Source: Symsagittifera roscoffensis
Lineage: Eukaryota > Xenacoelomorpha > Acoela > Convolutidae
Direction: 5' to 3'
NCBI RefSeq assembly: GCF_963678635.1
Contig: NC_087069.1
Coordinates: 39,577,076 to 39,641,075 of the forward strand
Length of the DNA stretch: 64,000 nucleotides
Part shown: positions 34,779 to 46,640 of the stretch, piece by piece
Numbering within the stretch: the stretch's first letter is position 1
How the letters are laid out: the number at the start of each line of letters is the position of its first letter
The notes under the pieces: generated by a model
Databases searched by the model: none
What the model was told of the DNA's origin: nothing
Seen by the model: only the letters and a program-made list of their open reading frames with translations
Position numbers and translations under genes: made by a program

Positions 34779-37700
34779 TTACCGCATGGGCCAATGCTTG
34801 CTTCCGCTGTTACCGCTATCGCTGTTACCGCTACCGTTGCTATAGGTCGGACTATCTGTTAACTGAGAGTTTGCCCACTCCCTCTCTTCTGTAATGGCTC
34901 CGAAGAACACATGATCTTCGATAGACTCTTGCCCAAAGGGCAATGTGTCTATTCCGTCGAATAGCAAGAACCGATTGCTATCGAAGGGTGAAAGTGCAAG
35001 TCGATTTTGTGCAATAATCATTGTTATGGGCTTTAGATTTAAAAGAGTTGTTATATACGCGAAGGATTTTGCCACTCAATAACGTAACCTTGAACCTCTG
35101 GTGGGTGAGTTGCTTCTGAGAGTGTTCCACCACTCCTTTAGCACTTTTTTTTCACTGGAGTCTAAACAAAGAACAGAGTTTAAAACATGAACTGATTTCA
35201 GCGTCGGAAACCAATAACCCAGGTAAATTTAAACTGAAAATTCAGAATTGATTGGCGCAAAAAAACAACAAAGACGCGTATATGTTAAGTAGTGTTTTAA
35301 AAACGGCTTTAGAAGATGAATGAATCTTCATTTTAAGTTTTAAAATGAAGAATCAGAGCCTCTCACAGGTGACGAATCTTATATCAGGTAATAAGTTTAA
35401 AATCAAAACAATGAGCTAACAATGGTTCAAATTAGATCTAAAATCTTATTGTTCTTTCGGTAGAGCTCATTAAAAACCTTAAAAAAACCTGAGGAGAATC
35501 GGGAGGTGTTTTTTTAAATACTAATTTGCATATTTCAGCGAGTAATGCTTAGGTTTTAAGGCTATGAATTCTTCAATGATTTTTGCGGCCGCTTCGTCTT
35601 TGAATTTTCGTAAAACCTTCTTATTCACATTTCTGAATAAGGAGTGATTGTTGGAGTAGTTGGAAAACTCAAAACTATCGTTCATTTTTTGCAGATCGGC
35701 ATAAACGTCTTCGATTTTTATCGCATAAACAAAAAAGTCGATATCGCTGTATAAAGGTCCCAAGTTCATTTATGCTTTCATCTGCCGGTAGTGGAAACAA
35801 ATTATGAATCGTTTCGATAGGTCCAAAATACTGGCACTTTTTTCATGGGTCCATCCCACAAAATACTTGTAACGGCAAAACAAAGTGTAGCAATTTCCTC
35901 GTTGATTATCTGGAAGCTTTTAATTGTGCTCAAAGCTGTTTTTCAAAGCAATTCTCTTTCATTTCTAATATTTTCTATTTTTTTGAGTCCTAGTTTTAAT
36001 TCCATAGTTTTTCCGAATGCTGAATTTACGATGAGCGTGTAAAAACTTGTTGCGGCCTGACATTCTCAATCGAGTGTTTAAATCAACCAAAGGCTCCATC
36101 CATCTACCTTGACGAAATTTTAAGACCTTAATCAATTTGGTATCTTTTAAGCCTAGTTCTATGTATAATTTTAATGTAAGGTAGTGCAGAACGTACTCTT
36201 CCTTTGGATATAATGTTTGAATCAATTTTGTTACCTTTGGTAGCGATGTGACCCCCATCTCCCCTAACATCTAAATTTGCTCGTTACTTAGTTTATCCAT
36301 GCCGATAACTTCATGTGAGGGGGCTAGTGGGTAGTCTGCAAACTAATCATGAAATTCTTCAGGTATACTGAGATCGACTTCAAAAATATATCCCCATTCA
36401 GAGTTATCTTCGTGTCTTCCCTCAGCAATTGAGAAGTCATTCATGGGAAAGGGAGGTGTTTCATGATTTCTCCGTAAAATTTATTTGCATCTATATTCAA
36501 CAGATAGCTAGAGGGCTCTTCCGGGTTGTAGTCCTCGAGGTATTTGTTGTTGGCTTTAAAAAACCGACGTGTATATATTGATGACATCACTCCCCGAATC
36601 ATTTTTGCAACATGTCCAAATGCTCTCTTTCGGTGGTAACTTGAAATTAAGAATGCATCAACCGAGAGGTCACTGGCCGTGAAGTAGCATGCACATTCCA
36701 GTCCGTACATTTCGTAACAAACTTCACCAAATGCTTCGAACACTGAAGCGAGCAGTAGTACGTCCGTTGCTAGGTATACATCGTGGTAGTCACCTAGCGA
36801 AGCGCAATTCATTTCAGCGTAAAATTCAACGGCATGGTTGTACTGATTTTTTGAAACACTTACTCCCCCTCCTTGTAAAGTGTTGCTCTACAAACTTTGA
36901 GGTGGTAGTTGAGTTTCACAAAACGTTGCAAGACTATCAAAGTAAGAATACGGACAGAAACCTTTTTGTTTCAGCAGGTTTATTTGTTCTGCTGAGTGAC
37001 CCCGTTCTGCAAAGTAACTTTCCAACAGGAAATAATTTTCTCCCCGCAAATATTTGACAAGTTTTGAAAAGGGGGACAGCATGAATTTATACGAGTCTAA
37101 GAACCGTAGATTTTCATACACTTCTTTGTTTTTTTCCGTTTTTATCTGTGTACGATTTGATGTAGACCGACTTTGTGAGCGATTTGTGTTTCTCTTTGGT
37201 AGAGGGGATCAACGAGTAAGTGTTTTCAGGGTTACCGATGGAGAGGGCTTCTATAATGAAGTGAGGTCATAGTTCGATAAGTTATGGGCTATAACAGGAA
37301 TATAGTAAGCCGTTTTTTGTTTGATGTTGCATTCGTTATGCATCCACTCCAAGAATTTGTTGGTATAGTGACAGTGATCAAATACAATGTCACCGAATTC
37401 CTTTTCACAAGTTCAATAAGTGTACGCTTCTTCACGCGTGTAACTTGCTTCACCAGTGAACGTATAATGCTTTCGTTTTTCTAGATAAATTTGTTTCGCC
37501 AACGATTCGAGCGAGGCAATCAATTTCTTCGTTACGTTTTCTCTCCTCTCCAGTTCAATTTTTGAAACTTCGCCCAATCCAAACTCAACAACGGCAGGAG
37601 CGTAACCGCATGGTTGATGAATCTATTTTGTTTAGGTGCTAGATTTTTTAGGGTCGGTTGGGGGCCGTACACGGGTAGCAGTAGCAATTCGAGGTCAAAG

Positions 37701-39005
37701 TAAATAACTCTTAGTACATACCAACGAGCAGTTAAATTTTTGAAACGATGAGTGCCCTTTCCCGGTTTCGGCATATTGATTACCACTCCTTCATCTTGAC
37801 AGCACATTTCCTCGCCATGTTGAAGGGTATCGATGGATGAACATGTGTGGAAGCATTTGCGAAAAATTTGATTTCGGTATCGGTGTAGCTTTCCACGCAC
37901 TTGCTCCAACACCCTCATCAAGTCTGTTATCAGTACATATTAATGAGTTTGACAGTTGCTGAGGAGTAGTAGATCTACGCACAGTTCACTTGAGTATCTG
38001 CTGGACACCCTCAAAGGCAGCAATTCACCTCCTTTTTTGTAACAAATGAAAACAATCTTTTTGCTTTTTTGCGTTTCTTCTGAATGAACATTACTTGTTT
38101 TCCGTTAAATAAACAAGTAATGATTTGATTTGATAAAAAAATTCAATGCTTACCGGCATGCGTTGACTTGACAATTGTTTATTCGTTCAAATCTGTCAAA
38201 ATCGTGCAATCCCATAAGCATCTCGTACCATCCTTCAATTTTTACAATGTGATCTTGGGATAACTTGTAGTTCTTTAGTTGGTTTCGATGCTGCCAGCAT
38301 TCTGCAGCAGGGTAAAGGGACAGCCGTTGTCTGGGAATTTTGATCATGGTGCGCAGCCACAAAAAAATTTAGCAAACATTTCTGATCATTCCTTGTTTTT
38401 TATTGGTGAAGCTCTGTTTCACGGGTTTCAATGAATCGGGTAGGTGGATTTAAGAAGCAGCTCGGATAAGAAAAATGCGGCAAAACTTACTGACATCTTT
38501 TCGATGCGCTCCACAATCCATTAGCTACCGTGTGAAGAAAAGGTATTGTGGCATTTACCATGTGCTCATTAATTTCCAAATAGGTCTCCTTGTCGATTCC
38601 ATTGAACGAGACATTGATCATCTTAGAGTTCAGAAACTAAAGTGTCTTCTCGCTACGTACTTCCCCATCGCCAGATTTGTTTATATCGTTCACGAACTTT
38701 ATCATTCTAACGTCCACATGCAGTTGAAATTTACAGGGTCCCTCCTGTACTCTTTCTTCTATCAACACATCAATCTCGTCTTTGAGTCGCATCGTTAAGT
38801 TCATTAGATCTCCTTCCTCTTCTCCAACGCTCTGTTCGTATCGTCGCAACTTTCCCCTAAACGCAGATTCGGTTGGAGCAGCTGATGTTAACGCCTCATT
38901 TCCGGGGGTTTAAATGGGTAGTTGATGTTTTTTCAACATATGCTGCCGGAGCTTCACAACCGAGAGGAAGATTGTATGACAGTACATACAGAGACTATCG
39001 GTTGT
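34779..39005 (-). pseudogene. Polinton protein-primed DNA polymerase B remnant
   Basis: Family B polymerase (DNA_pol_B_2 type) that replicates Maverick/Polinton DNA. Reading leftward, a C2H2 finger (C-x2-C-x12-H-x4-H, about 38,980-38,915) comes first, followed by the amino-terminal segment (38,849-38,500). The exonuclease start with VIYFDLE-like text (about 37,720) and RFLDSYKFM (about 37,090) come next. Then follow DVYLATDVLLLASVFEAF (about 36,780), NIDANKFYGEIM (about 36,470) and the motif-C region (about 35,760). The carboxy-terminal LSPFDSNRFLLFDG block is at about 34,960. Motif C reads SDIDFF, whereas the family has DTDS. Many shifts and stops make it inactive. Confidence 0.88.
35165..35512 (-). 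other. Possible intron or insertion within the polymerase
   Basis: The coding text breaks after HYSLKYAN at about 35,521 and resumes with AKGVVEHSQKQLTHQ at about 35,140. The break has a possible donor GTATTT (about 35,516) and an acceptor TTTGTTTAG (about 35,162). The 350-bp interval between is non-coding. It may be a spliced intron or simply a decayed or inserted stretch. Confidence 0.35.
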
Positions 39006-40640
39006 CACGTTGTCGATCAAAATAACGGTTCTTTTTAGAATCAATTACTCACCGAGTCATATACTTATTGAAAGACCTAAACTCTTCGAATCCTTTTTTC
39101 TTGAAGTCCCGTTTAATCAATCAAAATGGTATTCCGCCATTCATGTTATACGATGAAATCAAATAAACATACCACGAAATCTTAAAAGGAGTTAAATAAA
39201 TGGTTATTTATTAAATGATTTAGTGTTCGTTGGGAACATTTTATATACAAAAGAATATAGAGTCCTACAAAAGGTTAGAGCATTGCCGCTTGGTTTAGCG
39301 GGCAATAGCTAACCCAGCGTTGCTTGTCGCTACGCGCCTCGGGAACGCCTCCCGCGTGGTAAAGTTTAGTGAAAAGCTTAACAAATTTTTAGTACAAATT
39401 TGGCTGAAAAGAATCATAATTGTTTCCAAAAATTTTTGTCTCCAAATCTAGCGCAATCTTGAATTTAATTAAATAGGTCTTGATTTCTTTAACAGAGTTG
39501 ATACATTTGTTCAAAATTGAAAAATAAAAACCGAATTTTTCAAATTTTACTTGATTTTTTGGGTAAAATTTCTTTTATTCTGTTTAAACTTTGATAGAAG
39601 AAGGCTATTAATGTTAAGAAGGTTACCTGAAAGCTAATTAGGTTCGGGCATGATCTAACGTGCGATTGGTGGTCTATTAAGGCAATATTGAGGTTGTAAA
39701 CTTGTGATTTTATCTGAAAATTCTGCTTTTCCATCTGGAAAAAATCGAATTTACAAAAAAACTCTTTATCTCCAAATCAAATGAAACCTGGTCCAATCTA
39801 TTTTTTGTGATGTATTGGACAGGGTTGTAACGCATGCTCAAAAATTGAGAAAAAAAACATACTTCGAAGTATTAACCATTTTAACCTGAAATTGAGTTCT
39901 ATTACAGGTGAAATCCGTTATAGACATGTAATTTTATAATTTATATTGCTTTATAATGGCTCATACACTCTCTAAAGTCTACTTCCAAGAGACCTGGCTA
40001 ACATCACCAAGCTAAAGACAAACTGGAGGAAAAAAAGAAACAAAAAATAGAAAGTGTAAAGCGCCAAAAGTTACTATGGTTGGTTAACCGGCAGAATTGC
40101 TGGACCCATCCATGAATAGCTTTCTTTTGAAAAAGCTATATCCCAAAAAAAATACTAATGGGGTTTATGGATCGTCAGTTCTCTCTGTCTCTCTATCCTC
40201 TCTTTCTGTATTAATATTTATATTTCGAAAACTATTATGAAAAAACACAACAAAAACATTTTTATTTCTTTTTCGTTTTAACATCATTAGATAAAATGTG
40301 AGGATTAGTATTCAGTTTATCTTTTACGATTTTTTGAAATGAGCACTAAAAAAACTGATACAAGTAAGAAAATCAAAAATAAGAATTATACTCTTTTAGA
40401 CTTTTATGCCGACTGTTTGAAATCATTTTGATTTTTTCTCATATTAATTTTTTCTTTTGTTATTGTATCCTTTTTTTGGTTGAAAAGAACAAAACAAACT
40501 TTAATTCATCGTAGAGGTCAAATAATCAAAAATAATATGTGCACATAAATTGATAATTCTTTCAATAAAATTTTCACAACAACACAAAAACTCAGCAAGA
40601 TTGAAAATAAAATAACAATTTATAGTTTTTCAGAACTGTT
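39005..40640. other. Non-coding part of copy A
   Basis: No gene. It includes the three-hairpin module (39,274-39,360) and a CT/GA-rich stretch near 40,180-40,215. Open frames here are short and not shared with copy B. Confidence 0.5.
39274..39360 (+). repeat. GC-rich three-hairpin module, copy 3
   Basis: Same module as at 6,257-6,342. Hairpin candidates: GGTTTAGC with GCTAACC (about 39,292-39,314), AGCGTTGC with GCTACGC (39,316-39,335), and the perfect CGGGA-ACGCC-TCCCG (39,340-39,354). Confidence 0.65.
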
Positions 40641-40644
40641 TAAA

Positions 40645-41240
40645 CTCTATCTTCCTTTTCTTCGCTGCGTAGCAAGCATTGACAGGCGAAGTATAGGAGT
40701 AGCCAGATCCACAATTGCGGTGATGGAACTTTGTGTTCCACTGCTTAGTTCTGAAGCCAAAATAGAAGAGATTGGAGTAACTTGATCTGGAACAGTAGAT
40801 TCGGGAGACGAGATAGTTGTTTGAATGTACCATTAGCGCTCGCGTTCAGCATAATCGCGAATTGATCCCTCTTGGTTCTGTTAAAGGAGTATAGAGTCAC
40901 AATCATACCGAAAAAGTTTTTTTCTTGGTGATTCTTCGAGGTATCCCGCGTCGTTTATCTCAGATTTTTTGAGAGCCGGGTAAGATTGATGGGTTGTAGG
41001 GCTTTCATACATCCGTTTACGTTCCTGGCGAAGAAGGTCAATGTGATGGAGCAGATATTCGGCAGCATTATATGACTCTCCATTGACTTTTTCACCATTT
41101 TTGATTGGCGGCGAGAACGTTGAATGAATAGGATGCTAGCATCTCTCTCTGCTGCTGCACAATGGCAACTGATTCTCTCGTATAAATTTGAAAGATTATT
41201 GTTCTCTCATAATCTGAGATGGAAATTATTTGACAAACTA
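40645..41240 (-). pseudogene. Polinton hypothetical protein with basic tail, copy A
   Basis: A minus-strand protein of roughly 190 residues readable through several frames: a Gln-rich start near 41,180, SYNAAEYLLHHIDLLRQERK at about 41,080, a Ser/Thr/Pro-rich middle (PDQVTPISSI at about 40,780), and a basic AAKKRKI end at about 40,650 that could be a nuclear localisation signal. Copy B has the same gene at 46,015-46,640. I do not recognise the family. It reads away from the adjacent plus-strand PC4-like gene. Confidence 0.5.
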
Positions 41241-41648
41241 AGCTTCTGACCGAAAAATTGAAAAGAATTGAGAGAATGGAACCAACTCAGATTTATGCAA
41301 TAGCTAGTGTAATGTGTGGGTGAGAAAGGTGCGGGTGCATGTGTGGCTGGCAATCAGATTAAAGTTTATGAAAAGTATAATTCCAACCCTCCAGTTAGGC
41401 CGGAATAAGTATACTTCAAAAAAATTCTTAATCCTGTTTAATATGCCTCCTAGACATTAAGGCATGCTGCTGACTACATCAAAAGATTTACACGTGTACC
41501 GACGTGAATGTATGTCCTGATTTCTGAGCTACTTAAGGAGTGCCAGACAATAATGACAGGTGTAATAAAAGTTTATGTGCCTCAAACACTTCTAACCACT
41601 AAAACTAAAAGGATGTTCCCTCTTGGAGCTTAGGTTTACCAGAGAGAT

Positions 41649-42225
41649 TTGTTTATCTTCTATCCAATTCACTATTCTTTTTACTCTCTCAAAAAACAGT
41701 TGAACCAACAAGTCACTACCGTTACCACCACCACTACGTACTCGTCGCTAGAAAATGATATAGACTCTTACAAGAATTTTCAAGATATATCTGCGGAAGG
41801 AAAACTCATTGTACATGTTGGAACGAAAACTTTCGACAAAACGGGTATATATATCACAGTAAAGTTGTATAAAAAGAATGAAGATGGTGTGTTTAAATGT
41901 TATCAAGCAGTGACCTTGACGACAAGAGAAACTGATTGTTTGGCAGATAATTATTCAAAGATTTAAAATTTGATTAAAAAGAAACTGGTCAGAAGATTTC
42001 ATCTTCTTCCTCCTCCTCATCCTCAGCTGTAAATGATAAACATTATAAAAGACGATACACATCAAAACGATCAGTTCATCCCGAAAGTAAATGTGCTGAA
42101 AGTGGTGATGAAAACGAGGCGGATGATGAATACTCGAATAATGAAAACTGGAGAATTGGCTGAGACAGAAAAAAAACATCTGAATAATTTGATTTGCCCA
42201 GCAGAATGGTTTTAAGCAATTTATG
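41649..42225 (+). pseudogene. PC4-like ssDNA-binding protein, copy A
   Basis: The frame 41,649-41,966 has a Thr-rich start (TTVTTTTT) followed by a compact domain: HVGTKTFDKTGIYITVKLYK, then KNEDGVFKCYQAVTLT and a helix TRETDCLADN. Alternating beta strands with a WxVR-like VKLYKK stretch and a closing helix resemble the PC4/p15 ssDNA-binding fold; this is inference from pattern only. After a stop and shift at about 41,968, a Ser-run and acidic tail (SSSSSSSS, ESGDENEADDE) continue to about 42,165. A role in element DNA replication or transcription would fit. Confidence 0.5.
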
Positions 42226-42309
42226 ATCTGCCGCCTGAGTTTTTAAAAAATTCTCGAAAGATTTTAAGTTTTTTATTCTTAACAATGAAACCAACGCCTG
42301 ACAACTCCC

Positions 42310-42950
42310 TCTAAACAGAAATTTTGCATTTGCAACCCATTCAAATCACAACGAGTCTTGCGCGTAAATGCTCGACAATGGCCTTCCCCACATTCATCTT
42401 CTCATCGAAGTAACAAAAGATTGTGTTAACGCAGTGAACAAGATGACTTCAACCACTTTTGTTGTACCTTGTCTACTTTTATCTTTCAAACATCTAAAAA
42501 AGGGTTGCAGAAAATTTCGCCTATTGGGACCCCTGATGGAAAAATTAAAAACTGCTGTCAACTACAACAACTCTATTGACAATTCAACTGACATTGGTGG
42601 TGCTCCTCTACGAAGGAGATTGCCACAAGTTTGCTTTGCTGCACAGACTCGATCCATTGAAGCTCAAAGTGATATAATCACTGATGTAAGAACTGAACAC
42701 TTCATTAATATTTGAATGGTGATAATGCCGCCGAGTTTTATAAACTGATTGATGTTATTTTGAGTGGATATGGTCAATTACAGATTGATTCAAGTATTTT
42801 GTTTTTTAAATTTATATTGGAAAATAAATTTAATTTCTGAAAACAATTTTTAGAGCCTGCGATAACACCAGAGGCAAGTGTTCTAGCAAAAAAAACAAAG
42901 AAAAAAAGTCAATTATAAATAATTATAGAAAATCATCAGTATCACAAATT
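42310..42950 (+). pseudogene. Polinton protein Y, copy A (outer arm)
   Basis: Unrecognised protein coded by the outer part of the protease palindrome arms, pointing inward. Landmarks are FATHS, HIHLLIEVTKDCV, a KMTST segment, YNNSIDNSTDIGGAPLRR, GDNAAEF and SGYGQL. The open frame 42,368-42,715 covers its middle. The same text is found at 47,687-48,330 (plus), 49,060-49,486 (minus), 54,660-55,080 (minus) and 55,642-56,000 (plus). It is not assigned to any known Polinton protein. Confidence 0.45.
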
Positions 42951-43460
42951 TATAACATCATTTGCTCAGCAAAACGCATCATGTCATGATCTTTTACTTT
43001 GAAACCTAGAGGAAAATTGGATGAAAGTATAACATGAGCAACATTAATACCATGAAATCCACACAAGACCGAGTTAGCTGATTGGGTTGGCTTGTTAATC
43101 CGTATTTGGTTTCCTTCATGAAAAGAGTATCTCATGTATTTGTAAACGCATCCAACTCAGACCAGCCGGGAACTCACTGGCTCCTATTCGCTCAAACTGG
43201 TTATCAATTTTTTTTGCAGATCCACCTGGACAAGGACTACACAATTATCCACATGTTTACAAATACATGAGATATTCTATTCATGAAGGAAACTAAATAC
43301 TGATTAACAAGCCAATCTAATCAGCTATCTCGGCCTTGTGTGGATTTTATTATATTTATGATGCTCATGTTATACTTTCATCCAAATTTCTTATAGGTTT
43401 CGAAGTAAACAACCATGACATGATGCTTTTCGCTAAATATATTATGTTATAAATTCGTGA
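42950..43460 (+). pseudogene. Adenain-like cysteine protease, copy A
   Basis: Maturation protease of adenovirus/Polinton type. The central segment 43,148-43,254 codes SNSDQPGTHWLL with the catalytic His on the plus strand. The right arm (43,262-43,452) continues with YKYMRYS and the Cys region ALCGFYYIY. The left arm (43,135-42,950, minus strand) carries a second, inverted copy of the Cys half (NSVLCGFHG). Frameshifts follow THWLL, and two stops lie in the right-arm half. Confidence 0.75.
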
Positions 43461-43660
43461 TACTGATGATTTTCCATAATGATTTGTGTTTTTTTTTACT
43501 TTTTTTCCAATTTTTTAAAATATTTTTTTGGTATAACACTTGCCTCTGGCGTTATCGAGGGTTCCAAAAAACGATTTTAGAAACTAAATTTCTTCTCCCT
43601 TATAAATTTAACAAACAAAGTATTTGAATCAACCTCTAACTGACCATACCTACTCAAAAT
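43255..43660 (-). repeat. Right inverted arm of protease locus A (truncated)
   Basis: Reverse complement of about 42,716-43,147. It stops at the copy A/B junction, where the protein Y text (YGQLEVDSNTLFVKF) is fused to the polymerase amino-terminal segment of copy B. Confidence 0.7.
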
Positions 43661-43664
43661 AGGT

Positions 43665-44029
43665 GCGCTCCACAATCCATTCGCTGCCGTGTGAAGAAAA
43701 AGTATTGATGGCTTTGACCATGTGTTCAATAAGTTCCAAATAGATCTCCTTGTCGATTCCATTGTAGAAGACATTGATCATTTTAGAGTTCAGAAACAAC
43801 ATGGTCTTCTCGCTACGTACTTCACGTTATGAGCGAGCTCGACGTGCTCTCTAGCTTCGGCAAGTGTTGCCAGAGATTCTCGACAGATGTCGCAGATAGT
43901 TGGTGGTGGTGGGTTTGCGAATATCTTACGGATCGTCTTTTCGTGTCTTCTTAAGTTCCTCGCTGAACTATAGACTTTCAAGCAGGACGAACAAGTGACG
44001 GGCGTTTGTTTTCCGCTTGAGTTAGGCAT
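43665..44029 (-). pseudogene. DNA polymerase B amino terminus, copy B
   Basis: From the ATG at 44,029 the protein has CSSC followed by LRRHEKT, then CDIC and a spaced H-x4-H (HVELAH), i.e. two C2H2-like fingers. It continues in another frame into the segment shared with the copy A polymerase (FLNSKMINV, NGIDKE). The rest of the polymerase is absent here because the tandem copy joins protein Y text at about 43,660. Confidence 0.65.
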
Positions 44030-44640
44030 CGATGGTTTGAAGTTGAGAGTTCAGGAAAGAAATAATTTTTTTCAAGATATTTAGCACGTTTTTGATAAAG
44101 CTGAACTTGACAAAGCAAAAGCGAGAAGTAAATTTTTTTTCAAAACCACCTTTCGTTAAAACCCAAATTAAACTTATTCATGTAGGTTTAGCTTAGTCGT
44201 TGTAAAGTAGGCTTTGAAGTGGTTATGGTTTTAAGGTTTCATATCATTTTGGGAAATGTACTTTATCGGTTTTGGGTAAATGGCTAAGCTGTACATTATT
44301 TTTTTAAATGCTGGGTCTGTGTTTGAATTAACTTGTCGATCAAAATAACGGTTTTTTTTAGAATCAATTACTCACCGAGTCATATACTTAAATCAAAGAC
44401 CTAATAATTTTTAACACCTACAAAAATTAAAACTGTTAAGCAAACTAGCTAAAAAAAGAAACTCTTTGAATGCTTTTATCTTGAAGTCCCGTTTACTCAA
44501 TCAAAATGGTATTCCGCCATTCATGTTATACGATGAAATTCAATAAACAAACCTCGAAATCTTGAAAGGAGTTAATTAAATGGTTTTTTTAAATGATTTA
44601 GTGTTCCTTGGAAAAATTTCATAGAAAGTCCTACGAAATC

Positions 44641-44721
44641 TTGAGGCATGGCCGTTTAACTTAGCGGGCAATAGCTAACCCAGCGTTGCTCGTCGCTACG
44701 CTCCTCGGGAACGCCTCCCGA
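44641..44721 (+). repeat. GC-rich three-hairpin module, copy 4
   Basis: Same module as copies 1-3: TTAGCGGGCAATAGCTAA, then AGCGTTGC-TCGTC-GCTACGCT, then the perfect CGGGA-ACGCC-TCCCG at 44,706-44,720. Confidence 0.65.
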
Positions 44722-45535
44722 TTGATAAAGTCAAGTGAAAAATTTTTTTTGTACAAAACGGGCTCAAAAAAATCATAATTGTTTCAAAAAACTTTGTCTC
44801 CTAATCCAGCAAAAATTGAATTCCAATGAATTTGTCTTAATCTTTTGAACAGAATGGATACATATGTTCAAAAAATCAAAAATAAAAATATAATTTTTCA
44901 AATTTTACCTCATTTTTTTGGTAAAATTCCTTTATTCTGTGCAAACTTTGATAGAAGCGGGCTGTTAACGTTACCTGAAGGTTACCTGAAAGCTAACTAG
45001 GTTCGGGCATGATCTAAAGTGCGATTGGTGGTCTATTAAGGCATTATTGAGGTTGTAAACTTGTGACTTTATCTGAAATTTCTGCTTTTCCAATTGGAAA
45101 AAAATCGAATTTACAAAAAAACTCTTTGTCTCAAAAACCAACGAAACATGGTTCAATCAATTTTTCATGATGTATTGGACAGGGTTGTAACCCATTATCA
45201 AAAGTCGAGAAAAAAATACTTTGAATTATCAACCATTTTAACCTAAAATTGAGTATTATTACACGTGAAATCCGTTATAGACGTGTAATTTTTTATATAT
45301 ATAATGCTTTGTAATGGCTCATACACTCTCTAAAGTCAACTTCCAAGAGTCCTGGCTAAAACCGCCAGGCTATACACAAATGAGAGAGAGAGAGAAAGAA
45401 ACAAAAAATAGAGAGTGTAAAGATCCAAAAGTTACTATGGTTGGTTAACAGGCAGAAATGCTGGACCCATTCATTCAGCTTTCTTTTGAAAAAACTATAT
45501 CCCAAAAGAGATACTAATGGGGTTTATGGATCGTC

Positions 45536-45538
<3 letters not shown>

Positions 45539-45574
<36 letters not shown>
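45539..45574. repeat. CT dinucleotide microsatellite
   Basis: About 16 CT repeats. The matching place in copy A (40,182-40,215) is short and interrupted, so this run expanded after the duplication. Confidence 0.85.
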
Positions 45575-46014
45575 GCTCGCTCGCTCTCTTTATGTCTTAA
45601 TAGTTATATTTCGAAAACTATTGTGAAAAAACATAACAAAAACATTTTTATGTTTTCGTTTTATTATCAGTAGATAAAATCTAAGGATGAGTATTCAGTT
45701 TATCTCCTACGGTTTTTCGAAATGAGCACTGAAGAAAACTGATACAAGTAAGAATTATACTCTTCTAGATTTTTATGCCAACTGTTTGAATTTATTTTGA
45801 TTTTTTCTCCTATTAATTTTTTCTTTTGTTTTTTATTTCCTTATTTTGAATGGAAAGATCAAAACAAACTTTAATTCATCGTTGAGGTCAATTGTCCAAA
45901 AAGAAATTGTACACTTTAGTTGATAATTTTTTCGAAAAAAAGTTCAGAACAACACAAAAACTCAGCAACATTGAAAATGTAATAAGGTTTTTTAAGTTTT
46001 CGGCACTGTTTAAA

Positions 46015-46640
46015 CTATATCTTCCTTTTCTTCGCTGCGTAGCAAGCATTGACAGGCGAAGTTTCAGGAGTAGCCAGATCCACAATTATGGTGATGGAAC
46101 TTTGTGTTCCACTGCTTAGTTCTGAAGCCGAAATAGAGGAGATTGGAGTAACTTGATCTGGAACAGTAGAATCGGGAGACAAGATGGTTGTTTGAATGTC
46201 CCAGTAGCCCTCGCGTTCAGCATAATCGCGAATTGATCCCTCTTGGTTCTGTTGAAGGAGTATAGATTCACAATCATACCGAAAAAAGTTTTTTTCTTGG
46301 TGATGCTTCGAGGTATCCCGCGTCGTTTATCTCAGACTTTTCGAGAGCCGGGTAGGATTGATGGATTGTAGGGCTTTCATACATCCGTTTAAGCTCCTGG
46401 CGAGGAAGGTCAATGTGATGGAGCAGATATTGGACATCATTATATCACTCTCTGTTGACCACTTTTGCCAATTAAGAACGATGATTAAATAGGATGCTAG
46501 CCTCTCTCTCTGCTGCTGCACAATGGCAACTGATTCTCTCGTATAAAATTGAAAGATTATTGTGCTCTCACAATCTGAGATGGAAATGATTTGTAGAGGA
46601 GCAGTCATTTTAAGCTTAGAATTATTTGACAAATTGAGAG
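46015..46640 (-). pseudogene. Polinton hypothetical protein with basic tail, copy B
   Basis: Copy B counterpart of 40,645-41,240, with the same order of Gln-rich start, Ser/Thr/Pro-rich middle and basic end. Part of its start is open as the 46,632-46,327 frame. Independent frameshifts in the two copies show that both decayed after the duplication. Confidence 0.5.

Larger units (their letters stand above)
38490..43660. repeat. Tandem Polinton segment, copy A
   Basis: Direct repeat of the ~5.3-kb segment 43,665-49,020. Matching landmarks: CTCCACAATCCATT at 38,508 and 43,670, TCGATCAAAATAACGG at 39,014 and 44,334, AAGCATTGACAGGCGAAG at 40,674 and 46,046, and the PC4-like ORF at 41,700 and 47,075. 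Offsets grow from about 5.16 to 5.37 kb by indels. It begins inside the polymerase amino terminus and ends in the right arm of the protease palindrome. Confidence 0.85.
44030..46010. other. Non-coding part of copy B
   Basis: Counterpart of 39,005-40,640 in copy A. It holds a three-hairpin module (44,641-44,721) and a GA-run/CT-run pair (45,381-45,400 and 45,539-45,574) that could fold back. No gene is seen. Confidence 0.5.

Noticed and set aside
43577-43774. 65-codon ORF as a novel gene
   Set aside because: It spans the copy A/B junction, joining the polymerase amino terminus to protein Y text. It is a rearrangement product.
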